Assembly: GCF_002374835.1 (NCBI RefSeq)
Contig: NZ_NWVD01000002.1
Location: 124,001 to 188,000, forward strand
DNA length: 64,000 nt
Source: Sphingomonas ginsenosidimutans
GTDB taxonomy: Bacteria > Pseudomonadota > Alphaproteobacteria > Sphingomonadales > Sphingomonadaceae
Reading direction: 5' to 3'
The first letter of the stretch is position 1; every line of letters begins with the position of its first letter. Both the position numbers and the translations under genes were made by a program. Below, one piece after another: positions 46,075 through 53,714 of this stretch. The notes beneath the pieces were generated by a model. The model did not search any database. It was not told where the DNA came from and was given only the letters and a program-made list of their open reading frames with translations.

Positions 46075-47186
46075 GACGCCGGGTCCATCACGTCGCGAAA
46101 GCCCGACGGTGCGTGCGGACCGATCACCAGCTGTTCCAGAACCCCCTTGCCGCGCCGCACCGTCCCGTCGGGCCCGGTCATCGTCACCCCGACGCTGGCC
46201 TGCACGTGCAGATGGTGCGGCTGCATCGGGTCGCATTCCTCGGGTGTGAAATCCTCGCGCTCGACCGCCAGCGCCTCGCCGTGGCTCAGCCCGTGCGCCC
46301 ATGTCGGGTGGCCATAGCCCAGCCCTTTCATCATGAAGGTGCGCCCGATCGCGAAGTCGACGCGCGTCTCCCCGTCGGCATCGCGCAGCGTGATGCCGGC
46401 CGCCTCCGCGCGCCGCGTGCCGGTGCGCCAGCGCACCGTGCAGTCGGCATCGTCGTAATGATGCTCGTCCGCCGCGCCGCCGCCCTCCGGCCGCCAGGTC
46501 GCGCGCCGGTTCCAGAAACGGCCGTGCGCATCGTCGTTAGTGTGGAAATACAGGTCGCCGCCCTCGACCACGCACGGGCTCCACAACCAGTAGAATTGCG
46601 GCGCGACCGGCGGGCTGGGCGGCTGCGCGTCGGGCGCGCCGATCGGGCGCACGCCCCAGCTGCGGTCGCGCGTGCCGATCCAGCCGGTGACGTCGGTGCG
46701 CACCCCGTCCACCTCGACCCAGCCGGCGTAGCGCCCGTTCTGCGTTAGCCGCGTGACGTCCATCAGCACGCGCGGCCCGTTGCGGCGGGTGAAGCGCGGC
46801 TCCTCCAGCGGAAAGGCGCGGCCGGTGAAGGTGATGTCGGCGCGCACGCGCTCGTCCGGCGCGTCCACCGTCACGCGAAGGATGCGCAGCGGCTCGACCA
46901 CCTCGATCGCGATCGGGCCGACACGCGTGTCCATCCGCTCCATCCCCAGCCCGCGGCTGGCGTGCAGGTTCACCTGCCGTCCCCCGATCAGCCAGCAGAA
47001 GCTGGCGTCGATGACGTTGATGTGCGGATAGATGCCCATCGCCGCCGCGAAGAAGCCATCCTCCTCCGCGCCCGGCGCATAGCCGTTGAAATAATAGCGG
47101 TCGTAGAAATTCCGGTCGGTCCCGGCATAGGCCACCGGGTCGGGCGTCTGGTGGATGGGGTAGTCGTCACCTTTGGTCAGGACCAT
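46071..47186 (-). CDS. protein of unknown function, lipocalin/CrtC-like beta-rich fold
   Basis: A 371-residue protein, first of the catabolic operon. It has no signal peptide and starts with MVLTKGDDYPIHQTPDPVAY. It is rich in aromatic and beta-strand sequence: YDRYYFNGYAPGAEEDGFFA, FTRRNGPRVLMDVTRLTQNG, GWIGTRDRSWGVRPIGAPDA and PQFYWLWSPCVVEGGDLYFH. Two such halves recall the hydroxyneurosporene dehydratase/AttH type double lipocalin fold, but I cannot name a function. Proteins of this type often sit beside APH-like kinases and acyl-CoA enzymes in sphingomonads and actinobacteria. Its stop overlaps the kinase start. Confidence 0.75.
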   Translation of the reverse strand: MVLTKGDDYPIHQTPDPVAYAGTDRNFYDRYYFNGYAPGAEEDGFFAAAMGIYPHINVIDASFCWLIGGRQVNLHASRGLGMERMDTRVGPIAIEVVEPLRILRVTVDAPDERVRADITFTGRAFPLEEPRFTRRNGPRVLMDVTRLTQNGRYAGWVEVDGVRTDVTGWIGTRDRSWGVRPIGAPDAQPPSPPVAPQFYWLWSPCVVEGGDLYFHTNDDAHGRFWNRRATWRPEGGGAADEHHYDDADCTVRWRTGTRRAEAAGITLRDADGETRVDFAIGRTFMMKGLGYGHPTWAHGLSHGEALAVEREDFTPEECDPMQPHHLHVQASVGVTMTGPDGTVRRGKGVLEQLVIGPHAPSGFRDVMDPAS

Positions 47187-47257
47187 CGCTCGCTCTCCCG
47201 CATGCGGATCACCGCCCGCCTGTCGTTGCGCCGTGGGTGGACCAGCCGCGCGCCCCG

Positions 47258-47268
47258 TGTCAACGACA
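47258..47268. promoter_or_regulatory. small palindrome in the divergent region of the catabolic operon
   Basis: TGTCAACGACA is a perfect TGTC-N3-GACA palindrome 72 nt upstream of the 371-residue gene; on the minus strand it includes a TTGACA box. It could be a repressor site over a -35 element. Only the palindrome is certain. Confidence 0.3.
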
Positions 47269-47379
47269 AGATAACAAGAGTTACGGCGAGACGCTTTCGT
47301 GCTGCGGCGTCCGCGGCTATCCTGGGGGCGGGCGCCGGCTTGCGGCGACTGTCATATCAACGTAAGACACCAAGTGACC

Positions 47380-49596
47380 ATGCGCCCCGATCCCTACGAA
47401 CCCGGCCGCGTCCGCTATCATCACGCCCGCGCCGATGCGGCCGATCCCGCGCCGCCGCCCCCGCCGCCCGCCCCGGCGCCGTTGCCCTCGTTCGACGCGT
47501 GGCACGGTGGCGGCGATCCCGCCACCGGCAGCGGCGGCGGTGACGGGCATGGCGGCGGCTGGGGTGGCGGCGGCTGGGGTGGCGGCGGCTGGGACGGTGC
47601 GCCGCCCCCGCTCCCGCCGCGTCGCCGCCGCTTCGCCGGCGCGGGCAAATGGATCGTGCGCGGCGCGGCGGCGGGGATCGTGCTGTTCGTCCTTGCGGTG
47701 ATCTGGCTGGCGGTCACCGCACCGCTGTCGCGCTCGCTCAAGCCGCCCACCCCGCCCTCGATCACGCTGACCGCCGCCGACAATACGCCGATCGCGCGGC
47801 GCGGCGCGATCATCGGCACGCCGGTCGATGCCGCGAAGCTGCCCGCGCATGTGCGCGATGCGTTCATCGCGATCGAGGACCGCCGCTTCTATTCGCACTG
47901 GGGGATCGACCCGCGCGGCATCGCGCGCGCCGCCTTCGCCAATCTCGGTTCCGGCGGGGTGCGCCAGGGCGGCAGCACGATCACGCAGCAGCTGGCGAAG
48001 AACGCCTTCCTCGATTCGGATCGCACCGCCGCGCGCAAGCTGCGTGAGGTGATGATCGCCTTCTGGCTGGAGGCGTGGCTGACCAAGGACGAGATTCTGT
48101 CGCGCTATCTGTCGAACGTCTATTTCGGCGACAACGTCTATGGCCTGACCGCCGCGGCGAAACATTATTTCGGGCGAACCCCCGATCGGCTCAACGTCGG
48201 TCAGGCGGCGATGCTGGCCGGGCTGGTGAAGGCGCCGTCGCGGCTGGCCCCCACCGGCAACCTGAAGGGCGCGCGCGCGCGCCAGGCGGTGGTGGTCGGC
48301 GCGATGGTCGACGCCGGTTTCCTGACGAAGGCGCAGGCCGACGCGGTTCAGCCGCAGCGCGTGCTGGCCGACCGGCCCGAGACCTTGCCGACCGGCACCT
48401 ATTTCGCCGACTGGGTGCTGCCGTCCGCGCGCGAGGTGGCGGGCGATGCCGGCACCGACGCGACGGTGCGCACCACGCTGGACCCCAAGTTGCAACGCAC
48501 CGCCGAACGGGTGGTGCGCCAGGCCTCGCTGCGCCGGATGCAGGCCGCCTTGGTCGCGATGAAGCCGGATGGCGAGGTGGTGGCGATGGTCGGCGGGCGC
48601 GATTACCGCGCCAGCCCGTTCAACCGCGCGGTCCAGGCGAAGCGCCAGCCGGGATCGACGTTCAAGCTGTTCGTCTATCTCGCCGCGATGCGCGCGGGCC
48701 TCACCCCCGACACGGTGCGCGACGATTCGCCGGTTGAGATCGCCGGGTGGAAGCCGCGCAACGACGACGGCCGCTATCTGGGGCCGATCACGCTCCAGCG
48801 CGCCTTCGCCCGCTCCTCCAACGTCGTCGCCGCTCGGCTGACGCAGGAAGTCGGCGTGCGCAACGTCATCAAGGCGGCGCGCGACCTGGGCATCACCACC
48901 CCGATCGCGAACGAGGCGACGATCGGGCTGGGCACGTCGGAGGTGTCGCTGCTCGAACTGACCGCCGCCTATGCCGCGATCGCCGGCGGCCGCTACCCGG
49001 TGGTGCCGCGCGGGGTGGAGGGCAACCGCAACGCCAGCTGGTACGAGGCGATCGCGGGCCGCGACACCGCGATGCCCGGCAAGATCCGCGACGAGATGCG
49101 CACGCTGCTCGGCTCTTCGATCCGCGGCACCGGGCGCGACGCCAACCTGCCGGTGCAGGCGTTCGGCAAGACCGGCACCAGCCAGAGCGGGCGCGACGCG
49201 TGGTTCATCGGCTTCGCCAACGATCTGGTGGTCGGCGTGTGGGTCGGCAACGACGACAATTCGCCCAACCCGGGCCTCCACGGCGGCGGCATCCCGGCGC
49301 AGATCTGGCGCCAGTTCATGATGTCCGCGCTCAACATCCCGATCGTCGTCGACCCGGTGGTCGAGGAGGACGAACCCGTCGACATGAACGGCATGGACGT
49401 GGAGGGGGTCGACCCGGTCGGCGACCTGATCGAACAGACCCGCCCGGCGATCGGCGACGCCTACGACCGGTTGCGCGACCTGGGCGTCGACCTGCCGCCC
49501 CCGCCCGAACCGCTGCGCGGCCCGCGCGATCGTATCCCCGCTGACCGCGCCCCCGCCGACCGTGATCGCCCGCCGCCCCCGCCCGACGAATTCTAG
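47380..49596 (+). CDS. class A penicillin-binding protein (PBP1A type)
   Basis: A 738-residue bifunctional peptidoglycan glycosyltransferase and transpeptidase. A 90-residue Pro/Gly/Trp-rich cytoplasmic tail (with GGGWGGGGWGGGGW) is followed by one transmembrane helix (AAAGIVLFVLAVIWLAVTAP). The glycosyltransferase domain has the catalytic Glu E166 in FIAIEDRRFYSHWGIDPRG and QGGSTITQQLAKNAF. The transpeptidase domain has S426 in QPGSTFKLFVYLAAM, SSN in FARSSNVVAARL, and K597 in FGKTGTSQSGRDAWF. A short Pro-rich C-terminal tail ends the protein. The start at 47380 (MRPDPYEPGRVRYHH) is preferred; an upstream start at 47299 has no conserved sequence. Confidence 0.92.
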   Translation: MRPDPYEPGRVRYHHARADAADPAPPPPPPAPAPLPSFDAWHGGGDPATGSGGGDGHGGGWGGGGWGGGGWDGAPPPLPPRRRRFAGAGKWIVRGAAAGIVLFVLAVIWLAVTAPLSRSLKPPTPPSITLTAADNTPIARRGAIIGTPVDAAKLPAHVRDAFIAIEDRRFYSHWGIDPRGIARAAFANLGSGGVRQGGSTITQQLAKNAFLDSDRTAARKLREVMIAFWLEAWLTKDEILSRYLSNVYFGDNVYGLTAAAKHYFGRTPDRLNVGQAAMLAGLVKAPSRLAPTGNLKGARARQAVVVGAMVDAGFLTKAQADAVQPQRVLADRPETLPTGTYFADWVLPSAREVAGDAGTDATVRTTLDPKLQRTAERVVRQASLRRMQAALVAMKPDGEVVAMVGGRDYRASPFNRAVQAKRQPGSTFKLFVYLAAMRAGLTPDTVRDDSPVEIAGWKPRNDDGRYLGPITLQRAFARSSNVVAARLTQEVGVRNVIKAARDLGITTPIANEATIGLGTSEVSLLELTAAYAAIAGGRYPVVPRGVEGNRNASWYEAIAGRDTAMPGKIRDEMRTLLGSSIRGTGRDANLPVQAFGKTGTSQSGRDAWFIGFANDLVVGVWVGNDDNSPNPGLHGGGIPAQIWRQFMMSALNIPIVVDPVVEEDEPVDMNGMDVEGVDPVGDLIEQTRPAIGDAYDRLRDLGVDLPPPPEPLRGPRDRIPADRAPADRDRPPPPPDEF
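47549..47594 (+). repeat. in-frame 15-nt tandem repeat in the PBP gene
   Basis: Three copies of about GGTGGCGGCGGCTGG encode Gly-Gly-Gly-Gly-Trp units in the cytoplasmic tail. The number may vary by slippage among strains. Confidence 0.75.
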
Positions 49597-49623
49597 GGCC
49601 GGATCGACATCCAGGCATATGAC

Positions 49624-49708
49624 CCGTTCGTGCTGAGGAGGCTGAGCGACGTCGAAGCCTCGTCTCGAAGCACCGTTTCGACGTCGCTCAACGGCGCCTC
49701 GGGCAACG
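49624..49708. repeat. inverted repeat, family B
   Basis: CCGTTCGTGCTGAGGAGGCT, GACGTCGAAGC and TCTCGAAGCACC lead into TTTCGACGTCGCTCAACGG and GCCTCGGGCAACG. It is the second member of the family seen at 23610-23724, and it fills the spacer between the PBP and aldolase genes. Confidence 0.75.
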
Positions 49709-49766
49709 CCCGCCATTCCGGTCAGCGATATTGACCCGCCGCGCGCACTGACCGACAGCGGCGGGC

Positions 49767-50768
49767 ATGCGTTTCTTTTCCGACAATGCCGCCCCGGTCC
49801 ACCCCGCCGTCCTCCGCGCGATCGTCGCGGCGGACGATCTCGACACCGCCTATGACGGCGATCGCTGGTCGAAACAGCTCGACGCGCGCTTCTCCGCGCT
49901 GTTCGACACCGAGGTGCGCGCGCTGTGGGTGCCCACCGGCACCGCCGCCAACTGCCTCGCGCTCGCCGCTCTGTGCCCGCCGCACGGCGCGGTCGTGTGC
50001 CACCGCGACGCGCATATCCAGAACGACGAATGCGGCGCGCCCGAATTCTACACCCATGGCGCCAAGCTGATGCTCGCCGACGGCGACGGCGCGAAGCTGA
50101 CCCCGGAGACCGCCGGGGCGGTGCTGTCGCTTGCGCGCTACGACGTCCATCAACAGCGCCCGCATGCGCTGTCGATCACCAACGCCACCGAATATGGCCG
50201 CGTCTATACCCCCGCCGAGACCGCCGCGCTGGGCGCGCTGGCGAAGGAGCGTGGGCTGGGCTTCCACGTCGACGGCGCGCGCTTCGCCAATGCGGTGGTG
50301 GCGACCGGCGCGCATCCCGCCGACCTGACGTGGCGCGCCGGGGCCGACGCGCTCAGCTTCGGCTTCGTCAAGAACGGCGGGATGAATGCCGAGGCGCTGG
50401 TGTTCTTCGACCCCGCCCTGGCCGAGGCGACGCTGTTCCGCCGCAAGCGCGCCGGGCACCTGTTGTCGAAGGGGCGCTATCTGGCGGCGCAGCTGCTCGC
50501 GATGCTCGACGGCGACCTGTGGCTGGACTGCGCGCGCGCCAGCAACGCCGGCGCTGCGCTGCTCGCCGCCGCCGCTGGCGACCGGCTGATCCACCCCGTG
50601 GAGGCGAACGAGCTGTTCCTGCGCGTCACCCCCGCCGAAGCGGCAGCGCTACGCGCGCAGGGCTTCGACTTCTACGACTGGGGGCCGGGCGAGGCGCGGC
50701 TGGTGGTCAGCTGGAACCAGCGCGAGGATGCGCTGCGCCCGCTGGCCGACGCGATCGCCGCGCTGTGA
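49767..50768 (+). CDS. threonine aldolase family PLP enzyme
   Basis: A 333-residue PLP-dependent lyase of the beta-eliminating/low-specificity threonine aldolase group. Motifs: MRFFSDNAAPVHPAVLRAIV at the N-terminus, LWVPTGTAANCLALAALCPP, VVCHRDAHIQNDECGAPEF, GFHVDGARFANAVVATGAHP, and the PLP lysine in LSFGFVKNGGMNAEALVFF. These enzymes split L-threonine or L-allo-threonine to glycine and acetaldehyde. The stop TGA overlaps the GTG start of the next gene (GTGA), suggesting translational coupling with a transporter that could export or import amino acids. Confidence 0.9.
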   Translation: MRFFSDNAAPVHPAVLRAIVAADDLDTAYDGDRWSKQLDARFSALFDTEVRALWVPTGTAANCLALAALCPPHGAVVCHRDAHIQNDECGAPEFYTHGAKLMLADGDGAKLTPETAGAVLSLARYDVHQQRPHALSITNATEYGRVYTPAETAALGALAKERGLGFHVDGARFANAVVATGAHPADLTWRAGADALSFGFVKNGGMNAEALVFFDPALAEATLFRRKRAGHLLSKGRYLAAQLLAMLDGDLWLDCARASNAGAALLAAAAGDRLIHPVEANELFLRVTPAEAAALRAQGFDFYDWGPGEARLVVSWNQREDALRPLADAIAAL

Positions 50769-51703
50769 GCGAGGCGCCCGGCGCCCTGATCGGCCACCGC
50801 CGCCCCAACAGCACGCGCGCCGCGGTGCTGGTGCCGTTCGCGATCGTCACGCTGATCTGGGGATCGACGTGGATCGTCATCCGCGACCAGCTGGGCACCG
50901 TGCCGCCCAGCTGGTCGGTCACCTATCGCTTCCTGGTGGCGGGCGTGGTGTTGCAGGCGGTGGCGATGGCGCGGCGCGAGGTGGTGACCCGCGACGCCGG
51001 CTTCTGGCGCTTCGCCGCGACGCTCGGGCTGCTGCAGTTCGTGCTCAACTTCAACTTCGTCTATCGCGCCGAACAGCATATCACCTCGGGGCTGGTGGCG
51101 GTCACCTTCGCGCTGCTGCTGGTGCCCAATGCGCTGTTCGCGCGCCTGTTCCTGGGGCAGCGGCTGGGGCGCCAGCTGCTGGCCGGCAGCGCGGTGGCGA
51201 TGGCCGGCGTCGCGCTATTGTTCGTGCAGGAGGCGCGCAGCGATCCCAACGGCCCCGGCCAGTCGCTGCTGGGCATTGGGCTGACGCTGTGCGCGATCCT
51301 GTCCGCCTCCTGCGCCAACGTGATGCAGGCGACGCGCGCCGCCGCGCGCTATCCGATGGTGCCGACGCTGGCGGCGGCGATGCTGATCGGCGCCGGGCTG
51401 GACGCCGCCTGGGCGTGGATCACCACCGGCCCGCCGGTGTTCGACTTGCGCCCGTCCTATATCGCGGGGGTGCTGTACCTGGGCGTCGTCGCCTCCAGCC
51501 TCGCCTTCACGCTCTATTTCCGCATCATCCGCGCGATCGGCCCGGCGAAGGCGGCGTACAACAGCGTTATCGTCCCCGTCATCGCGATGCTGCTGTCGAC
51601 CTTATTCGAGGGCTATCGCTGGTCGCCGCTGGCGGCGGCGGGCGGCGTGCTCGCCGGCATCGGGCTGGTCGTCGCGCTTAGCGCGCGCAGGCCGGCACGG
51701 TAA
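50765..51703 (+). CDS. EamA-family (DMT) transporter
   Basis: A 312-residue membrane protein with about ten hydrophobic helices in two repeats. The first repeat begins AVLVPFAIVTLIWGSTWIVI and the second LLGIGLTLCAILSASCANVM. RAIGPAKAAYNSVIVPVIAM is the typical late EamA signature. The GTG start overlaps the aldolase stop. Its 3' end overlaps the convergent epimerase gene by 91 nt. Substrate is unknown; coupling to a threonine aldolase-like enzyme suggests an amino acid or related metabolite. Confidence 0.88.
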   Translation: MSEAPGALIGHRRPNSTRAAVLVPFAIVTLIWGSTWIVIRDQLGTVPPSWSVTYRFLVAGVVLQAVAMARREVVTRDAGFWRFAATLGLLQFVLNFNFVYRAEQHITSGLVAVTFALLLVPNALFARLFLGQRLGRQLLAGSAVAMAGVALLFVQEARSDPNGPGQSLLGIGLTLCAILSASCANVMQATRAAARYPMVPTLAAAMLIGAGLDAAWAWITTGPPVFDLRPSYIAGVLYLGVVASSLAFTLYFRIIRAIGPAKAAYNSVIVPVIAMLLSTLFEGYRWSPLAAAGGVLAGIGLVVALSARRPAR

Positions 51704-52437
51704 TCGGGATACAGCGGGCGCCAGCCCAGCACGCGCCGCGCCTTGCCATTGGCGACGCGGCGGTTTTCCAAGTGGAAGGCGCGCGCCGCCGGCGTCAGCG
51801 CGTCGAGCGGCACCACCGGCGGCGCGGGCAGCCCCAGCAGTTCGGCCGCGAACGCCAGCACATCGTCCTGCGGCGCCGGTTCGTCGTCGGCCAGGTTATA
51901 GACCCCCGGCGGCGCGGCGAACCCCGCCACCACGCCCGCGGCGATGTCCGCCACATGCACGCGGCTGAACACCTGCCCGGCCACCCCGGTGCGCTGTGCC
52001 TTGCCCTCCGCCACCCGCTCCAGCGCCGACCGCCCCGGGCCGTAGATGCCCGGCAGGCGGAACACCCGCGCGCCCAGCCCCCGCCATGCCGCATCGGCGG
52101 CGTTGCGGTTCGCGCGCCGCCCGCGATCGGCGGGCGCGGCTTCGTCCACCCACGCGCCGCCGGTGTCGCCATAGACGCCGGTGGACGACAGATAGCCCAG
52201 CCACTTCCCCGACAGCACATCGCCATGGCGCGCCAGCACCGGGTCGGCGTCGCCCTCCGGCGGCACCGACGACAGCACATGCGTCGCCGCCGCCACCCCC
52301 GCGCGCACCGCCGCATCGTCGTCGAAGCGGATCGTGCCGTCGCGCCCGTCGCGCGTCGTCGCCATCGCCACCCCGCCCGCCGCCGCGGCTATCGCGCGCG
52401 CGGCGTAGCCCAGCCCGAACACGAACAGCCGCGTCAT
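51613..52437 (-). CDS. NAD-dependent epimerase/SDR-like protein
   Basis: A 274-residue Rossmann-fold protein of the extended SDR (YeeZ-like) type. The start MTRLFVFGLGYAARAIAAAA carries the GxGxxA dinucleotide motif; LGYLSSTGVYGDTGGAWVDE holds the Ser/Tyr region and FRLPGIYGPGRSALERV the YGPGR segment. KARRVLGWRPLYPDYRAGLR closes the normal domain. About 20 further residues (ALSATTSPMPASTPPAAASG) lie antisense to the transporter gene and are of low complexity. Start overlaps the M48 peptidase stop by 4 nt (ATGA). A sugar epimerase or dehydrogenase role is generic. Confidence 0.85.
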   Translation of the reverse strand: MTRLFVFGLGYAARAIAAAAGGVAMATTRDGRDGTIRFDDDAAVRAGVAAATHVLSSVPPEGDADPVLARHGDVLSGKWLGYLSSTGVYGDTGGAWVDEAAPADRGRRANRNAADAAWRGLGARVFRLPGIYGPGRSALERVAEGKAQRTGVAGQVFSRVHVADIAAGVVAGFAAPPGVYNLADDEPAPQDDVLAFAAELLGLPAPPVVPLDALTPAARAFHLENRRVANGKARRVLGWRPLYPDYRAGLRALSATTSPMPASTPPAAASGDQR

Positions 52438-53705
52438 TGCGCGCCGCCGCCCGCCGCCGGCCGCGCGGGCCGCACGATCGTCGCGCCGGGCACGTGATCC
52501 TTCTTCCACTGCATCGCCATGCGGATACGCGTCGCCCCCGACGGATGATCGAAGAACAGCGCCTCCTCCAGCGGCGTCGGCTCCAGCTTGCGATACTCGC
52601 TCAGCCGGATCGCGGTCATCGCGAACGCATCGGGCTGCCGCGCCGCGTCCAGCCCGAACGCATCCGCCGCGCTTTCATTGTGGCGGATGATCGTGTTCTT
52701 GACCGGCTCCATCACCATCGCCCCCGCCGCGATCAGCCCCAGCAGCACCGGCGTCGCCGCCGGGTCGGCCAGATCGCGCACGCCCCAGCGCGGGTTGCGC
52801 CGGATCAACCACGGCCCGATCCGCGACGCGGCGAACAGCAATGCGGCGACCACCGCCGCGAACTCCGCCACCAACCACCAGATATGGTGGAGCACATAAT
52901 GCCCCATCTCATGCCCCATCACCGCCACCACCTCGTCCGGGGTGGTGCGGTTGAGGAGGTTGTCGTTCAGCGTGATGCGGATCGTCGGCCCCAGGCCGGA
53001 GACATTGGCGGAAATCCGCTTCGTCTGCCGCGATGCGTCGGACACGTAGATATGGTCCGCCGGTATCCCCTGTGCGCGCGCCACCGCGACGATCCGCTCG
53101 CGCAGCGGCCCGGCCGGCAGTTCGCTATAGGTGTTGAACAGCGGCGCGATGAACACCGGGGTCACCGCCACGGCAACCATCATCGCCGCTACCGTGCCCA
53201 GCGTGCCCCATATCCACCACGTCCGCGCGAACCGGCGCAGCGCGGCGAACAGCGCGACGAACAGCACGGCATTGATGACCAGCCCGATCGCCAGCAGCTT
53301 CGCCGCATCGCCCGCCCAGGCGGCGAATGTCTGGTTCGACAGCCCGTACTGATGCTCGCGCACGAAATCGGAGTAGACCGACCACGGCAGCAGCATGACG
53401 CTGGTCACGATCACGAACGGCAGCGCGTACCACGCCGGCACCAGCCAGCGGCGCCGGGTCCTGCGTTCCGCCCAGTCGCGCCAGCGCGCCGACCAGCCCG
53501 TCGCCAGCACCACGCCGTACACCAGCACCGCGACCAGCGCATTCCACGCGATCAGCCAGTATCCGCCCTCGAAATAGGCGTCCGACGCCGCGCGCGCCGG
53601 ACCGGACAGCAGCTCCAGATACGCCCGGCTCGCCGCCGCCACGTCGAAACCGGGGTTCATCCCCTGCGCCGCCGCCGCGGTCGCCAGCATCCATTCCCCC
53701 GGCAT
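52434..53705 (-). CDS. M48-family zinc metallopeptidase (Ste24/CAAX protease-like)
   Basis: A 423-residue membrane metallopeptidase. HEMGH at 265-269 (AVMGHEMGHYVLHHIW) binds zinc, with the third ligand in NESAADAFGLDAA. Several transmembrane helices precede it (LIAWNALVAVLVYGVVLATG, ALPFVIVTSVMLLPW, LLAIGLVINAVLFVALFAAL), which is the layout of Ste24-type peptidases rather than soluble HtpX. The segment VSDASRQTKRISANVSGLGP also fits. In bacteria such enzymes are linked to membrane protein quality control. It is 9 nt downstream of the M28 peptidase gene and upstream of the epimerase. Confidence 0.9.
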   Translation of the reverse strand: MPGEWMLATAAAAQGMNPGFDVAAASRAYLELLSGPARAASDAYFEGGYWLIAWNALVAVLVYGVVLATGWSARWRDWAERRTRRRWLVPAWYALPFVIVTSVMLLPWSVYSDFVREHQYGLSNQTFAAWAGDAAKLLAIGLVINAVLFVALFAALRRFARTWWIWGTLGTVAAMMVAVAVTPVFIAPLFNTYSELPAGPLRERIVAVARAQGIPADHIYVSDASRQTKRISANVSGLGPTIRITLNDNLLNRTTPDEVVAVMGHEMGHYVLHHIWWLVAEFAAVVAALLFAASRIGPWLIRRNPRWGVRDLADPAATPVLLGLIAAGAMVMEPVKNTIIRHNESAADAFGLDAARQPDAFAMTAIRLSEYRKLEPTPLEEALFFDHPSGATRIRMAMQWKKDHVPGATIVRPARPAAGGGAQ

Positions 53706-53714
53706 CGCTCCCCC

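Noticed and set aside
53065..53080. Possible separate small genes antisense to the M48 and M28 peptidases
   Set aside because: All such frames are shadows with biased Arg/Pro composition opposite well-supported peptidase domains.
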